Both the position numbers and the translations under genes were made by a program. The notes beneath the pieces were generated by a model. The model was not told where the DNA came from. It worked only from the letters and a program-made list of their open reading frames with translations, and made no database searches. 64,000 bases of DNA from Hyphomicrobiales bacterium (GTDB taxonomy: Bacteria > Pseudomonadota > Alphaproteobacteria > Rhizobiales > Rhizobiaceae): assembly GCA_900473745.1 (NCBI GenBank), contig UCMW01000006.1, positions 186,001 through 250,000 of the forward strand, in the 5' to 3' direction. Below are positions 27,833-36,837 of the stretch, in pieces (the first letter of the stretch is position 1; every line of letters starts with the position of its first letter).

Positions 27833-28635
27833 CGGCGTACGCCCCAGGGTTGGGCGGCTTCCCGCCATGCCTCGGCTTCGGCGCGCAGTGGCTGAACAAC
27901 TCCATATTCGACACTGATCAGCGCAATGACCGACAGGAGGATCCACGCAAGAGCTGCTTCCACATCGAGTGCGGAACGGGCATTGGCGAGCGCGCCTCCT
28001 ATACCGCCGGCATTGGCCAGCAACTCGGCCATGACTGCTGCCTTGAAAGCCGTGCCCAGTGCCATGACCAAAGCAGGAAATACCGCATGAAGCATTTGCC
28101 GTAGGGATATCTGAAACAAGCGGGCCAGCCACGACAGGCCGGCCATACGTGCCATCTCTTCCAATCCCCGGTCTCGTGTCTGGATGCCCTCGGCTGCACC
28201 AACAAAGACAAGCGGCAAGGCGGCGATAGCCGCGGTGGCAATGACCGTTCCGGCCCCCATGCCGAACCAGATCATCAGAAGGACGATCCAGGCAATTGGC
28301 GGGACGCCGATCAGCAAGGTTACCTGCGGACGCGCAAGCCTCATGATCGCCGGATGGTATCCGGCCACCACGCCTGCCATCGCCCCAAACACGGCGGCGA
28401 GTGAAAAGCCGGCGAGCGCCCTCAGGCTCGTCGACACCACCAACATCTGATTTTCGGAGTCTGCTGCTAGCTTGAACAGGGTCTGGATCGTCTTGGCCGG
28501 TGCTGGCAACACGAAGCTGCCATAGGCTTCGGCTCCGAGCTGCCAAACGGCTGCAAAGACGGCAAGGCCGCTGAAACCCGCCCAGCCGGACCAGAGGAAG
28601 CGCGCCACCCTTCCCGCACGATAAGCTAGGCCCAT
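27829..28635 (-). CDS. ABC transporter permease (SsuC/TauC type)
   Basis: A 268-residue inner-membrane permease with about six segments and the EAA-type loop near AAEGIQTRDRGLEEMARMAG, where it meets the ATPase. Sequence style is that of the sulfonate/nitrate/taurine permeases. It sits 12 bases after the binding-protein gene and overlaps the ATPase gene by four bases. Confidence 0.9.
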   Translation of the reverse strand: MGLAYRAGRVARFLWSGWAGFSGLAVFAAVWQLGAEAYGSFVLPAPAKTIQTLFKLAADSENQMLVVSTSLRALAGFSLAAVFGAMAGVVAGYHPAIMRLARPQVTLLIGVPPIAWIVLLMIWFGMGAGTVIATAAIAALPLVFVGAAEGIQTRDRGLEEMARMAGLSWLARLFQISLRQMLHAVFPALVMALGTAFKAAVMAELLANAGGIGGALANARSALDVEAALAWILLSVIALISVEYGVVQPLRAEAEAWREAAQPWGVRR

Positions 28636-28647
28636 GATGATCCAGCC

Positions 28648-29685
28648 CTATAGATAAAGTGACGCGTCCGGCATGCGACCGCCCACCATCTCGGGATGCC
28701 TCTCTGCCACGGCTTTGAGCAGGGTCTCGATCGGTCCGTGCGCATCACGCGCGGCAATGGCGACGAGGTTCGAATAGGGGATCGACGCCTCCAGCACAGG
28801 CCATGGGAGTTCAAGTGCCGACGCGGCCTGGCTCGCAGCCGCTGCCGGATTGGCGTTCACCTCGACTGCTGCCCGTGCAAGTCCCGCAAGAAGCGCGGTC
28901 GCCTGTTCCGGATGATCGTCCAGGAAGTTTTGCGTCAGGGCGAGACCTGCCTGGGGCATGACCGGCGTACTTGCGGTGACCATACCCCATTCCTTCTGCA
29001 TGTCGATGACGCGGTGAAGCGCCTGACCACCTGTACTGGCCTTGAAGATGGCGGCAGAGACTGCCGGTTCGGGTAGGAGCGCCGTGTCGATACGCCCTGC
29101 GAGCAGCATCTGAACGGCTTCGATTGGCGTGCCGGCCCGCTCTACCTTGACCTTGCCGGTCATTCGATGGTGGGCAAGCGCCGCATCGAAGACAAGTTCC
29201 GGCGTGTCATTGGGAAATGGCACGGTTACGCTTTGACCTTCGAGATCGGCGAAAGCCGCGATTTTATCGTTGCGCGACACCAGATAGAGAAGGCCATTGG
29301 TCATTACGCTGGCCAGTTTCAAGCCAAGTCCGCGCGTATGGAGATTTGCCGCCGCCGTTGTCGGCATGACTACGGCTCTCATGGATCCGGACGACAGGCC
29401 CGCCCGCATTTCATCGGGCGTGCGCCAGACCCTAAACTCCACCTTATCTGCGACGTTGCGCAGCAGGCCTTTGCCAACCGCATAGGCCAGCGTGATCGAT
29501 GGTCCGGCAGGAGGGCCGAAGAGGACGAGTTGGTCGAGGGAGGAAGCGCGTGCCCGTGTGTTGAGGAAGGGAAGGGCAAGGGTCGCTGCGATGCCAGCGC
29601 ATAAAGTGCGACGGGTTGTTGCATAGCCTGCCGCGTCTGCCTCAATGATATTCGCCTTGCTGACCTGTTTCAGGGTGTTGGGCAT
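28648..29685 (-). CDS. Tat-exported ABC transporter substrate-binding protein
   Basis: A 345-residue binding protein with a Tat-like signal (TTRRTLCAGIAATLALPF near residue 24-41). The mature part has the NMT1/SsuA-like fold: LVLFGPPAGPSITLAYAVGK, then AVVMPTTAAANLHTRG and LEGQSVTVPFPNDTPELVFD. The ligand is unknown; nitrate, sulfonates and related anions are typical for the wider group. GGAG stands six bases before the ATG. First gene of the operon; an FNR/NnrR-type site lies 58 bases upstream. Confidence 0.85.
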   Translation of the reverse strand: MPNTLKQVSKANIIEADAAGYATTRRTLCAGIAATLALPFLNTRARASSLDQLVLFGPPAGPSITLAYAVGKGLLRNVADKVEFRVWRTPDEMRAGLSSGSMRAVVMPTTAAANLHTRGLGLKLASVMTNGLLYLVSRNDKIAAFADLEGQSVTVPFPNDTPELVFDAALAHHRMTGKVKVERAGTPIEAVQMLLAGRIDTALLPEPAVSAAIFKASTGGQALHRVIDMQKEWGMVTASTPVMPQAGLALTQNFLDDHPEQATALLAGLARAAVEVNANPAAAASQAASALELPWPVLEASIPYSNLVAIAARDAHGPIETLLKAVAERHPEMVGGRMPDASLYL

Positions 29686-29742
29686 CCCGCTCTCCGAAAA
29701 TTGATTTATTTCCTCATGTTATAGCCGTCCACGCACGGATGT

Positions 29743-29756
29743 TTGACGTAGAGCAA
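29743..29756. promoter_or_regulatory. candidate FNR/FixK/NnrR-type site TTGACGTAGAGCAA
   Basis: TTGAC-GTAG-AGCAA, a TTG-N8-CAA site placed 58 bases upstream of the binding-protein start of the ABC-nnrS operon. The spacing suits an activator site near -41 with a short leader. Confidence 0.5.
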
Positions 29757-29788
29757 GTAGTGTGTGGAATTACCGGCTGGAATCGTTC

Positions 29789-30472
29789 TCAGATGTCGAG
29801 CGCGAGAATCGGGTCTGCGCCAAACAGGGCGGCATGGCCTCCTGCGAGCAGCCAAAGTGTGATAAGCAACGTCACGGCGAGCCCGGCTACCAGATGTCCA
29901 TCCAGACGCAGCTTGGCGCGTCCGGAGAGCAGGGCGATCAACGGAAATATGGATGTTGATCTCTCGACTGGTAACCAGTCTTCTCCCATCCTGCGTCTCG
30001 CGCGCTTTTCCGCGACAAGGATACCGACAGCAGAAAACAGACCGAGGCCACCGAAGACAAGGAGCGATCTGGTGTCACCGTTTGCTGCGAGGTGGCCGAG
30101 AGACCAGAGGAAAAATCCCCACAAGACCGGATGGCGGGTGAGAGTTGTAATCGCGCCAGGTGTAGTGCCTGTCATGAAGCTGATAGATGCGGGATTGGGA
30201 CTGATTAGGCCTGCCGTGACCAGAAAAAGCCCGAGTGGCGACAACACGAGATTGGCGAGGATGCTCCGGGAATCCGGCCGCCAGATCTCTACATACTCGG
30301 TGTTCCAGGCGGCATGCAGGACCCATATCAGTAGTGCTACGGATGTCGTCGAATAGACTAGAAGGTAGAGCCGTAATCCAAGTGCAGCGGTTAGCCTTCC
30401 GCGGATGGTTGGTAAGGCAGGCACCGAATGCAACAACAAGAATGCTGCAAGCGCAAGAACGATCTGGGTCAT
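29789..30472 (-). CDS. nnrU: NnrU family membrane protein
   Basis: A 227-residue protein with about five membrane segments, matching NnrU: an N-terminal LALAAFLLLHSVPALPTIRG, then SPLGLFLVTAGLISPNPASI, ITTLTRHPVLWGFFLWSLGH and VFGGLGLFSAVGILVAEKRA. NnrU is found in denitrifiers beside nor genes and its exact biochemical role is unknown. The start overlaps the hemerythrin stop by four bases. It is the last gene of a three-gene leftward set. Confidence 0.9.
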   Translation of the reverse strand: MTQIVLALAAFLLLHSVPALPTIRGRLTAALGLRLYLLVYSTTSVALLIWVLHAAWNTEYVEIWRPDSRSILANLVLSPLGLFLVTAGLISPNPASISFMTGTTPGAITTLTRHPVLWGFFLWSLGHLAANGDTRSLLVFGGLGLFSAVGILVAEKRARRRMGEDWLPVERSTSIFPLIALLSGRAKLRLDGHLVAGLAVTLLITLWLLAGGHAALFGADPILALDI

Positions 30473-30945
30473 GTTGGAAGCACCTGCGTTTCGGGTTCCA
30501 CGTTTAGAAGCTGCTGCAGCAGCATCTGCTCCGCAGTGATATGGCGCCGGACAGCTTCCTGAAAACCGCGAACCATATGGGCCACCGTTTCCAGGCTCAG
30601 TCTGCATCGTTTGCGAGCGACAGCGGCCAAAGTGAGAGATAGCTCACGGGCCGCGCGACGGTCGACGCGATGTTCGGACTTGACCTGATCGAGAAGAAGG
30701 GAGCCGAAGCACGAGCCGGCATGCAACTCGAGGTCGGGGTAGAATTTTTGCTCTTCCAGAGTGTGGGCCGCTGCGACCAACGGCTCGATGTGCTTGGCAA
30801 CCTTCTGGATTCCGCGGGGGATCTCACCCGCGTCAAAGTCCGTGGCCAGTTCCTCCAGCCTCAAGCAGAGAACAAGAAGATCTCGGTGCTTGTCCTCAAG
30901 CGCCCTGACCTCGGTGGCCGTCAAGCTGGATCCAGTCGTTTCCAT
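30469..30945 (-). CDS. hemerythrin-domain protein of the nor region
   Basis: A 158-residue helical protein. It begins METTGSSLTATEVRALEDKH and has potential di-iron ligands in LEDKHRDLL, KHIEPLVAAAHTLEEQKFYP and VRRHITAEQMLLQQLL. That suggests a hemerythrin-like fold, possibly sensing or scavenging NO or O2. GAGGAG stands seven bases before the ATG. It overlaps nnrU and sits 10 bases after the small membrane protein gene, so the three form one operon divergent from norEF. Confidence 0.75.
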   Translation of the reverse strand: METTGSSLTATEVRALEDKHRDLLVLCLRLEELATDFDAGEIPRGIQKVAKHIEPLVAAAHTLEEQKFYPDLELHAGSCFGSLLLDQVKSEHRVDRRAARELSLTLAAVARKRCRLSLETVAHMVRGFQEAVRRHITAEQMLLQQLLNVEPETQVLPT

Positions 30946-30955
30946 GGTTCGCTCC

Positions 30956-31111
30956 TCATTGGCCCAGAAACAGGACGACCCCGATGACAAGCGAAGCCAG
31001 CACGGCAGCAAGCGTGCCTCCGCCCTGGAGTACCCCCATGCGTTTCAGCATCAGGGCAAAGCCCATGATGACAGGTGTCGCAACGACAAGGCCGATTTGT
31101 GCATCCGTCAT
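30956..31111 (-). CDS. 51-residue membrane protein in the nor region
   Basis: A 51-residue protein with two hydrophobic segments (IGLVVATPVIMGFALML and LAAVLASLVIGVVLFLG) split by a short RMGVLQGGG turn. AAGGGA lies nine bases before ATG 31111; an upstream ATG at 31120 touches the site and is less likely. It starts a three-gene operon with the hemerythrin and NnrU genes. I do not recognise the family; it may be a helper of the NO reductase assembly. Confidence 0.65.
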   Translation of the reverse strand: MTDAQIGLVVATPVIMGFALMLKRMGVLQGGGTLAAVLASLVIGVVLFLGQ

Positions 31112-31168
31112 TTCAGTCATTCCCTTCTGTTGTGCAAGCACTCTGGCTTGTCTTTCGTCAGTCTTCTT

Positions 31169-31182
31169 TGCGCTCCCACAAA
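31169..31182. promoter_or_regulatory. candidate NnrR-type site TTGCGCTCCCACAA
   Basis: A TTG-N8-CAA site between the divergent 51-residue membrane protein gene and norE, 54 bases before the norE ATG. The TTGCG half-site is like published NnrR targets in Rhodobacter. Confidence 0.5.
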
Positions 31183-31235
31183 GAGCGCTTCGGATTTTCC
31201 TTTAGAACCGATCCCTACCAACGGGAGATCTGACC

Positions 31236-31781
31236 ATGGCTATGCAAACGAGCCTCCAGGACGAGGCAAAGGACGACCACCTGCTGCTCTGGATCCTGGT
31301 GTGGAGCGAGCTGATCGCTTTCGGCATCCTGATCCTTGGCTTCCTCGTCGTGTCGACCTTTGATGCTCAGGCCTTCGAACTGGCGCGTCTGCATTTAAGG
31401 CCGGGGATCGCCGGCGCGAACACGCTTATCCTGCTGGTCAGCGGTTACTTTGTCGCCGTGGCTATGCGAAGTCGGCTTGATCTCGAGGCGGTGAAACGGC
31501 CGTTGACGATTGCAGCCCTGCTCGGCTTCTGCTTCGTGGCGGTCAAGCTCTTCGAATACTGGGGTGAGGTTCGCTACGCTCAGGATGCAACGCTCGACAC
31601 CTTCTTCGAGCTCTATTTCATCATCACCGGCTTCCATCTGCTGCATGTCTTTTTCGGCGCTATTGCTCTTCTTCTTGTCGCCTGGCGCCCGGCACGGGAA
31701 AACCTGGTTCTGATCGCCACACTCTGGCATGTGATCGACCTCGTCTGGTTGGTCATCTTTCCCATTCTCTATCTTGCGTGA
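31236..31781 (+). CDS. norE: NorE, cytochrome c oxidase subunit III-like protein
   Basis: A 181-residue membrane protein with five hydrophobic segments, similar to heme-copper oxidase subunit III (LLLWILVWSELIAFGILILG; FFELYFIITGFHLLHVFFG; LWHVIDLVWLVIFPILYLA). NorE supports the NO reductase, though it is not part of the purified NorCB enzyme. GGGAG is eight bases before the ATG. It is followed at once by norF. Confidence 0.9.
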   Translation: MAMQTSLQDEAKDDHLLLWILVWSELIAFGILILGFLVVSTFDAQAFELARLHLRPGIAGANTLILLVSGYFVAVAMRSRLDLEAVKRPLTIAALLGFCFVAVKLFEYWGEVRYAQDATLDTFFELYFIITGFHLLHVFFGAIALLLVAWRPARENLVLIATLWHVIDLVWLVIFPILYLA

Positions 31782-31789
31782 GGCTTCTC

Positions 31790-32065
31790 ATGACCCGCAG
31801 ACAGCACGAGGATTTGGTGGGTGTGCTCGCCATGCTGATGACCTTCGCAATTGGTGGCGCGATTGTTACGGCGCTCGCCGGTCCAACGATCGTACCGATT
31901 GCCGCCGTTCTTGCGATTGCCTTTGCCAAGGGACGGCTTGTGGTGCTCGACTTCCTCGAACTCAGGGGCGGACATCATCCCATGCGGATTGCGCTCATAT
32001 GCTGGTTGAGCATCATTCTGATCGCCGCCCTGTCTCGGTCGCTGGTGGTCCTTCTTTTGGGCTGA
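31790..32065 (+). CDS. norF: NorF, cytochrome c oxidase subunit IV-like protein
   Basis: A 91-residue protein with three hydrophobic segments (VGVLAMLMTFAIGGAIVTAL; IVPIAAVLAIAFAKGRLVVL; IALICWLSIILIAALSRSLV). It matches the small subunit IV-like NorF found after norE. The GTG at 31778 overlaps the norE stop, but the ATG at 31790 has GAGG six bases upstream and is preferred. Confidence 0.82.
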   Translation: MTRRQHEDLVGVLAMLMTFAIGGAIVTALAGPTIVPIAAVLAIAFAKGRLVVLDFLELRGGHHPMRIALICWLSIILIAALSRSLVVLLLG

Positions 32066-32081
32066 ACATTCGCGCCGTTGC

Positions 32082-32095
32082 TTGCCAAAGCGCAA
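32082..32095. promoter_or_regulatory. candidate NnrR-type site TTGCCAAAGCGCAA
   Basis: TTGC-N6-GCAA, symmetric half-sites, in the norF-norC gap 126 bases before the norC ATG. A natural place for NO-dependent activation of norCBQD. Confidence 0.55.
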
Positions 32096-32220
32096 AGAAC
32101 AACTCCGATCACTCTCTATGAAAAGAACATCCCGCAGAGCCGGCGAGGGGATCGCCGAAGCCTTCGAGGCGGGGAAACCAGGTCGGGCCTTTCAAGCCTG
32201 GCAGACGGAAGGACAAGGGC

Positions 32221-32673
32221 ATGGCAGAGCGCCTGACCAAGACCGGAGCGCGCAACGTCTTCTATGGCGGCTCCATTTTCTTTTTTGCGATCTTCGTGGG
32301 GCTCACCGCCCACAGCCATTACTACATCCGCACTACTTCAACAGATGAATCGACGCTGACCGACAGCGTCGCGCGCGGCAAGCATATCTGGGAAAAGAAC
32401 GCCTGTATCAACTGCCACTCGATCTTGGGTGAAGGCGCCTACTTCGCGCCCGAACTCGGCAATGTCTGGACCCGCTGGGGTGGCCAGGACGATCGCGACG
32501 GTGCACGCGAGACGCTTCGTTCTTGGATGGCGGCACAGCCCTCTGGTGTCGAAGGTCGCCGCCAGATGCCGCAATTCAATCTGACCGACGAAGAGATCAA
32601 CGATCTCGCAGACTTCCTCGAATGGACCAGCAAAATCAAGACGCAGAACTGGCCGCCGAACGAGGCTGGCTGA
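32221..32673 (+). CDS. norC: NorC, nitric oxide reductase cytochrome c subunit
   Basis: A 150-residue protein anchored by one N-terminal segment (VFYGGSIFFFAIFVGLTAH) with a single haem c site CINCH at residues 62-66 and an axial Met in RRQMPQFNLTDEEINDLADF. It passes electrons from periplasmic carriers to NorB. It leads the norCBQD operon and has an AAGGGC-type site upstream. Confidence 0.96.
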   Translation: MAERLTKTGARNVFYGGSIFFFAIFVGLTAHSHYYIRTTSTDESTLTDSVARGKHIWEKNACINCHSILGEGAYFAPELGNVWTRWGGQDDRDGARETLRSWMAAQPSGVEGRRQMPQFNLTDEEINDLADFLEWTSKIKTQNWPPNEAG

Positions 32674-32700
32674 GCCCTTCGTGACCCAAGGAGACACAAA

Positions 32701-34047
32701 ATGAAATATCAAAGCCAGAAGGTCGCGATGCTGTATTTTTACGGTGCGCTCGGCCTCTTTATCGCCCAGGTCCTGTTCGGGGTTGTCGCGGGTACGATCT
32801 ACGTTCTGCCCAATACGCTCTCCGAGCTCCTCCCTTTTAACATCGTCCGCATGATCCACACCAACGCCCTGATCGTCTGGTTGTTGATGGGCTTCATGGG
32901 CGCGACCTATTATCTGCTGCCGGAAGAAGCGGAAACCGAGCTTTACAGCCCGAAGCTTGCTGTTGCGCAGTTCTGGATCTTCCTCATTGCTGCTGCCGCC
33001 GCGGTCGTCGGTTATCTCTTCGGCATTCATGAGGGGCGCGAGTTTCTCGAGCAGCCCTTCATCATCAAGATCGGCATTGTCATTGTCGCATTGATGCTGC
33101 TGTTCAACGTCACCATGACATCGCTGAAGGGTCGCAAGACTGTCGTCACCAACATCCTGATCTTCGGTCTGTGGGGTGTGGCGATCTTCTTCCTCTTTGC
33201 CTTCTACAACCCAACGAACCTGGCACTCGACAAGATGTACTGGTGGTATGTCGTCCACCTCTGGGTCGAAGGCGTATGGGAGCTGATCATGGCCTCGGTG
33301 CTCGCCTTCCTGATGATCAAGCTCAACGGCATCGACCGCGAAGTGGTCGAGAAGTGGCTCTATGTCATCATCGGGCTGGCGCTGTTCTCCGGCATTCTCG
33401 GCACGGGCCATCACTACTATTGGATCGGCGCGCCCGGCTACTGGCAGTGGATTGGGTCGCTGTTCTCGACGCTTGAAGTCGCGCCCTTCTTCACCATGGT
33501 CATCTTCACCTTCGTGATGACTTGGAAGGCCGGTCGCAAGCATCCGAACAAGGCAGCTCTTCTGTGGTCGATCGGCTGCTCGGTCATGGCCTTCTTCGGT
33601 GCCGGCGTCTGGGGCTTCCTGCACACACTGTCCTCGATCAACTACTACACCCACGGCACGCAGGTGACGGCAGCCCACGGACACCTCGCGTTCTTCGGCG
33701 CCTATGTCATGCTCAACCTTGCGATCATGGCCTATGCCATTCCGGAAATGCGCGGCCGCCAGCCCTATAACCAGTGGCTGTCGATCGCGAGCTTCTGGAT
33801 GATGTGCACGGCGATGTCGGTGATGACCTTCGCGCTCACCTTTGCCGGTGTCCTGCAGGTGCATCTGCAGCGCGTGCTCGGCGAAAGCTACATGGCCGTC
33901 CAGGACCAGTTGGCCCTGTTCTACTGGGTCCGTCTCGGCTCCGGTGCCGTCGTGCTTGTGTCCGCCCTGATGTTCGTCTGGGCCGTGTTGATGCCGGGCA
34001 AGGAAAAAGAGCCTGCCTTTGGCGGCTATGTCGAGCCTGCCGAGTGA
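32701..34047 (+). CDS. norB: NorB, nitric oxide reductase catalytic subunit
   Basis: A 448-residue, twelve-segment heme-copper oxidase-family protein of usual NorB length. Haem and FeB ligands are seen in IVRMIHTNALIVWLLMGFM, VVHLWVEGVWELI, GTGHHYYWIG and TAAHGHLAFFGAYV. It reduces two NO to N2O in the inner membrane. AAGGAG precedes the ATG by seven bases. Being the cytochrome-c-type enzyme, it needs NorC. Confidence 0.97.
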   Translation: MKYQSQKVAMLYFYGALGLFIAQVLFGVVAGTIYVLPNTLSELLPFNIVRMIHTNALIVWLLMGFMGATYYLLPEEAETELYSPKLAVAQFWIFLIAAAAAVVGYLFGIHEGREFLEQPFIIKIGIVIVALMLLFNVTMTSLKGRKTVVTNILIFGLWGVAIFFLFAFYNPTNLALDKMYWWYVVHLWVEGVWELIMASVLAFLMIKLNGIDREVVEKWLYVIIGLALFSGILGTGHHYYWIGAPGYWQWIGSLFSTLEVAPFFTMVIFTFVMTWKAGRKHPNKAALLWSIGCSVMAFFGAGVWGFLHTLSSINYYTHGTQVTAAHGHLAFFGAYVMLNLAIMAYAIPEMRGRQPYNQWLSIASFWMMCTAMSVMTFALTFAGVLQVHLQRVLGESYMAVQDQLALFYWVRLGSGAVVLVSALMFVWAVLMPGKEKEPAFGGYVEPAE

Positions 34048-34106
34048 AACAGCGGCCCCGCTGTTTCAAAAAGCGGCGGGGCTCCCCAATTTTGAGGATC
34101 AGGAAC

Positions 34107-34910
34107 ATGAATATCATCGCCCGCAACATTCAGCCGGATATCCCGGCCTATTCTCCAGCCGGCAACGAATGCACTCTCTTCGAGACAGCCTGGACGCGGC
34201 AGTTGCCGCTTCTCCTCAAAGGACCGACAGGCTGCGGAAAGACCCGGTTCGTCAGTCATATGGCGCAAAGGCTTGGCTTGCCGCTGACCACCGTCTCCTG
34301 CCACGACGATCTGGCGGCTGCCGATCTCACTGGCCGTTTTCTTTTGAAGGGAGGTGAGACGGTCTGGGTCGACGGACCGCTGACACGGGCAGTCCGTGAG
34401 GGCGGTGTGTGCTATCTCGACGAGGTGGTCGAGGCGCGCAAGGATGTCGCCGTCGTGCTCCACCCGCTCACCGACGACCGGCGCATCCTGCCATTGGAGC
34501 GGACAGGCGAAGAGCTTGAAGCGCCGCCGGCCTTCATGCTCGTTGTCTCCTACAATCCTGGCTATCAAAGCCTCCTCAAAGCGTTGAAGCCCTCGACTCG
34601 CCAGCGTTTTGTCGCCATCGAGTTCGACTTCCTGCCCAAGGCCAGGGAGATCGAGGTTGTCTCGGCAGAAAGTGGACTGCCTGCCACGGCTGTAGAGCCA
34701 TTGGTCGAACTGGCGCGGCGGCTGCGGGCATTGAAAGGTCATGACCTGGAGGAGGGCGTCTCGACGCGTCTGCTGGTTTACTGCGCGAGCCTCATCGATG
34801 CCGGTCTTGCGCCACGGGACGCCGTTCGTGCCGCCATGATCGAGCCGCTGACCGACGAACCTGACGTGCGTACCGCACTCCTCGAACTGGCACAGGCGGT
34901 CATCCGCTAG
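34107..34910 (+). CDS. norQ: NorQ, AAA+ ATPase for NO reductase activation
   Basis: A 267-residue MoxR/CbbQ-type AAA+ protein. Walker A is LLKGPTGCGKTRF and Walker B VCYLDEVVEAR; NPGYQSLLKALKPSTRQRF carries the sensor 1 and arginine region. NorQ works with NorD to insert iron into the NorB active site. The gap from norB is 59 bases and to norD nine bases. Confidence 0.95.
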   Translation: MNIIARNIQPDIPAYSPAGNECTLFETAWTRQLPLLLKGPTGCGKTRFVSHMAQRLGLPLTTVSCHDDLAAADLTGRFLLKGGETVWVDGPLTRAVREGGVCYLDEVVEARKDVAVVLHPLTDDRRILPLERTGEELEAPPAFMLVVSYNPGYQSLLKALKPSTRQRFVAIEFDFLPKAREIEVVSAESGLPATAVEPLVELARRLRALKGHDLEEGVSTRLLVYCASLIDAGLAPRDAVRAAMIEPLTDEPDVRTALLELAQAVIR

Positions 34911-34919
34911 GAGAATGTC

Positions 34920-36818
34920 ATGCTGGACTTTCTGGAGCTTGAGGAGACGGTCGGGCGCGCCTGGCACAGGCTGGCAGGGGATACCCGCACCTGGCCGCGT
35001 TACCCCGAAGCGGCTGTCCTGCTTGAAGACGTGCTTCCGGTACTCTCTGTCTGCTTTCGTGGCTTCGGCGGTGAACGGACGGTTCAACTGGTACCGGCGC
35101 GGGCTAAGACCTCGCAACACCGGCTGAAGTTCCGGCAACGCATGGGGCTCGGCGAAGAAAAGCTCATTCATCCGGCGCGGGACGAAGCTAGCGTGATGTT
35201 GCCCCCAGTCTTGGATCTCATGCCGGAGCAGTCGCTCAATCTTGACCTCTATGTGTGGCTGGCCGCAGCCATGGCCGTGATGCCGCTTCAACCGATGACC
35301 GAGACTGATCCCCTAAGGGCCGATCTCGCCCTCATGGACGCGGCGTCGGCGCTCGAAGCTGAGGTCCTGAAAACCTTTCCCGGTCTCGTCGATCGCTATC
35401 GCAGGCTTTGCCGCGCCCTTCTTGGGGAGCGCAGACGCGGCTCGCTTCCGCGGGTGGAAGGCCTTTTGGAAGACCGCATCATCGATCTCCTGCGTTGTGG
35501 CGCAGGCCTTGCTCCGCTTTCGGCAGGGGATGACCTGCCGGACCGGGCGCCTGCGGGATATTTGCCGATCTTGCCCGTGCCGCTCTGGCCCAATGCAGTT
35601 GTTAGAGAAGAATGGGCTGGCCGCCAGGAAATCGATCAGCCAGTTGGCTCCAGCCAGGGGGATGCGCAGGCGGCTGGACGCCATGTGGCAATCCGCGAGA
35701 AGGATTCCGCCGCCAAGGGCGAGCGCAGCCCCTTCATCCTCAATCGCTTCGAGAAGATCCTCGCCATGGCCGAGATGGTCAATGTCGACCGTCCCGCCGA
35801 CGACAGTGACGATCACGATGCGTCGGCCGCTGACGAACTCGATGAGATGGTGCTTGGAGAACGCAAGGGCCGGCCAGCCGCAAAATTTCGGTTCGACTTG
35901 GACCTGCCGCCCGAGGCGCTCATCCATTCCGCGATCGAAGCGGAACTGACCTATCCGGAATGGGACTACAGACGTGGGGTCTACCTGAAGGACCATTGCC
36001 GGGTCTTTGCCGGTCCGGCCTGCGAACAGGACAAGGCGCCGGTCCAGTCATCCGAGATGAAGGCGATGATTCGCCGGGTGCGGCGGCAGTTCGAAGCGAT
36101 GCGTCCGCGCTATGAGCTGCTGCGTGCACAGGTCGACGGTGCCGATCTCGATCTCGATGCGGTCGTGCGCAGCCGCACCGAGCTTGCTGCGAGCGGTGAA
36201 TGCTCCGACCGCATCCACCTGGCAAGCCGGCCGCGGGCCCATGATCTTGCGGTGACCCTGCTGGTCGACGTCTCGCTGTCGACCGACGCCTGGTTCAACG
36301 ACCGCCGGGTACTCGATGTCGAGAAGGAGGCGCTTCTGGTTCTGGCCGAAGGGCTGGCTGCCTGCGGCGACATGCATTCTATCTTGAGCTTCACGTCGAG
36401 ACGGCGGGACTGGGTGCGCGTTGAGACGATCAAGGACTTTGACGAGCCGATGGGTGCCTTGGTGCGCCATCGCATCGCCGCGCTGAAGCCCGGTTACTAT
36501 ACCCGCATGGGAGCAGCCCTACGCCACGCGACGGCCAAACTTGCCGAGCGTCCCAATCGCAAGCACTTGCTTCTTGTCCTGACCGATGGAAAACCGAATG
36601 ATGTCGATCACTATGAGGGACGTTTTGCGCTTGAAGACACACGTCGAGCAGTGAGCGAAGCAAGGCGGCGTGGCATCCATGTCTTCGGCGTCACGGTCGA
36701 TCAGGACGCTAAAACCTATGTGCCGGCTGTATTCGGCCACCATGGCTATGCCGTCGTTCCCGACATTCGCCGCCTTCCAGCGGCCTTGCCACAGATCTAC
36801 CGCGCGCTCGTCCGCTGA
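34920..36818 (+). CDS. norD: NorD, von Willebrand A-domain protein for NO reductase activation
   Basis: A 632-residue protein whose C-terminal third is a vWA domain with the MIDAS motif LLVDVSLSTDAW and later LVLTDGKPNDVDHYEGRF. NorD partners NorQ in activating NorCB. AGGAG stands six bases before the ATG. It ends the nor operon and is followed by a strong terminator. Confidence 0.95.
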   Translation: MLDFLELEETVGRAWHRLAGDTRTWPRYPEAAVLLEDVLPVLSVCFRGFGGERTVQLVPARAKTSQHRLKFRQRMGLGEEKLIHPARDEASVMLPPVLDLMPEQSLNLDLYVWLAAAMAVMPLQPMTETDPLRADLALMDAASALEAEVLKTFPGLVDRYRRLCRALLGERRRGSLPRVEGLLEDRIIDLLRCGAGLAPLSAGDDLPDRAPAGYLPILPVPLWPNAVVREEWAGRQEIDQPVGSSQGDAQAAGRHVAIREKDSAAKGERSPFILNRFEKILAMAEMVNVDRPADDSDDHDASAADELDEMVLGERKGRPAAKFRFDLDLPPEALIHSAIEAELTYPEWDYRRGVYLKDHCRVFAGPACEQDKAPVQSSEMKAMIRRVRRQFEAMRPRYELLRAQVDGADLDLDAVVRSRTELAASGECSDRIHLASRPRAHDLAVTLLVDVSLSTDAWFNDRRVLDVEKEALLVLAEGLAACGDMHSILSFTSRRRDWVRVETIKDFDEPMGALVRHRIAALKPGYYTRMGAALRHATAKLAERPNRKHLLLVLTDGKPNDVDHYEGRFALEDTRRAVSEARRRGIHVFGVTVDQDAKTYVPAVFGHHGYAVVPDIRRLPAALPQIYRALVR

Positions 36819-36837
36819 TCCGCGAACGCGCAAAGGG

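Noticed and set aside
32338..33864. Long open frame (508 codons) on the minus strand across norC and norB
   Set aside because: It is the antisense shadow of two well-supported genes; the translation is low in hydrophobic order and matches nothing.
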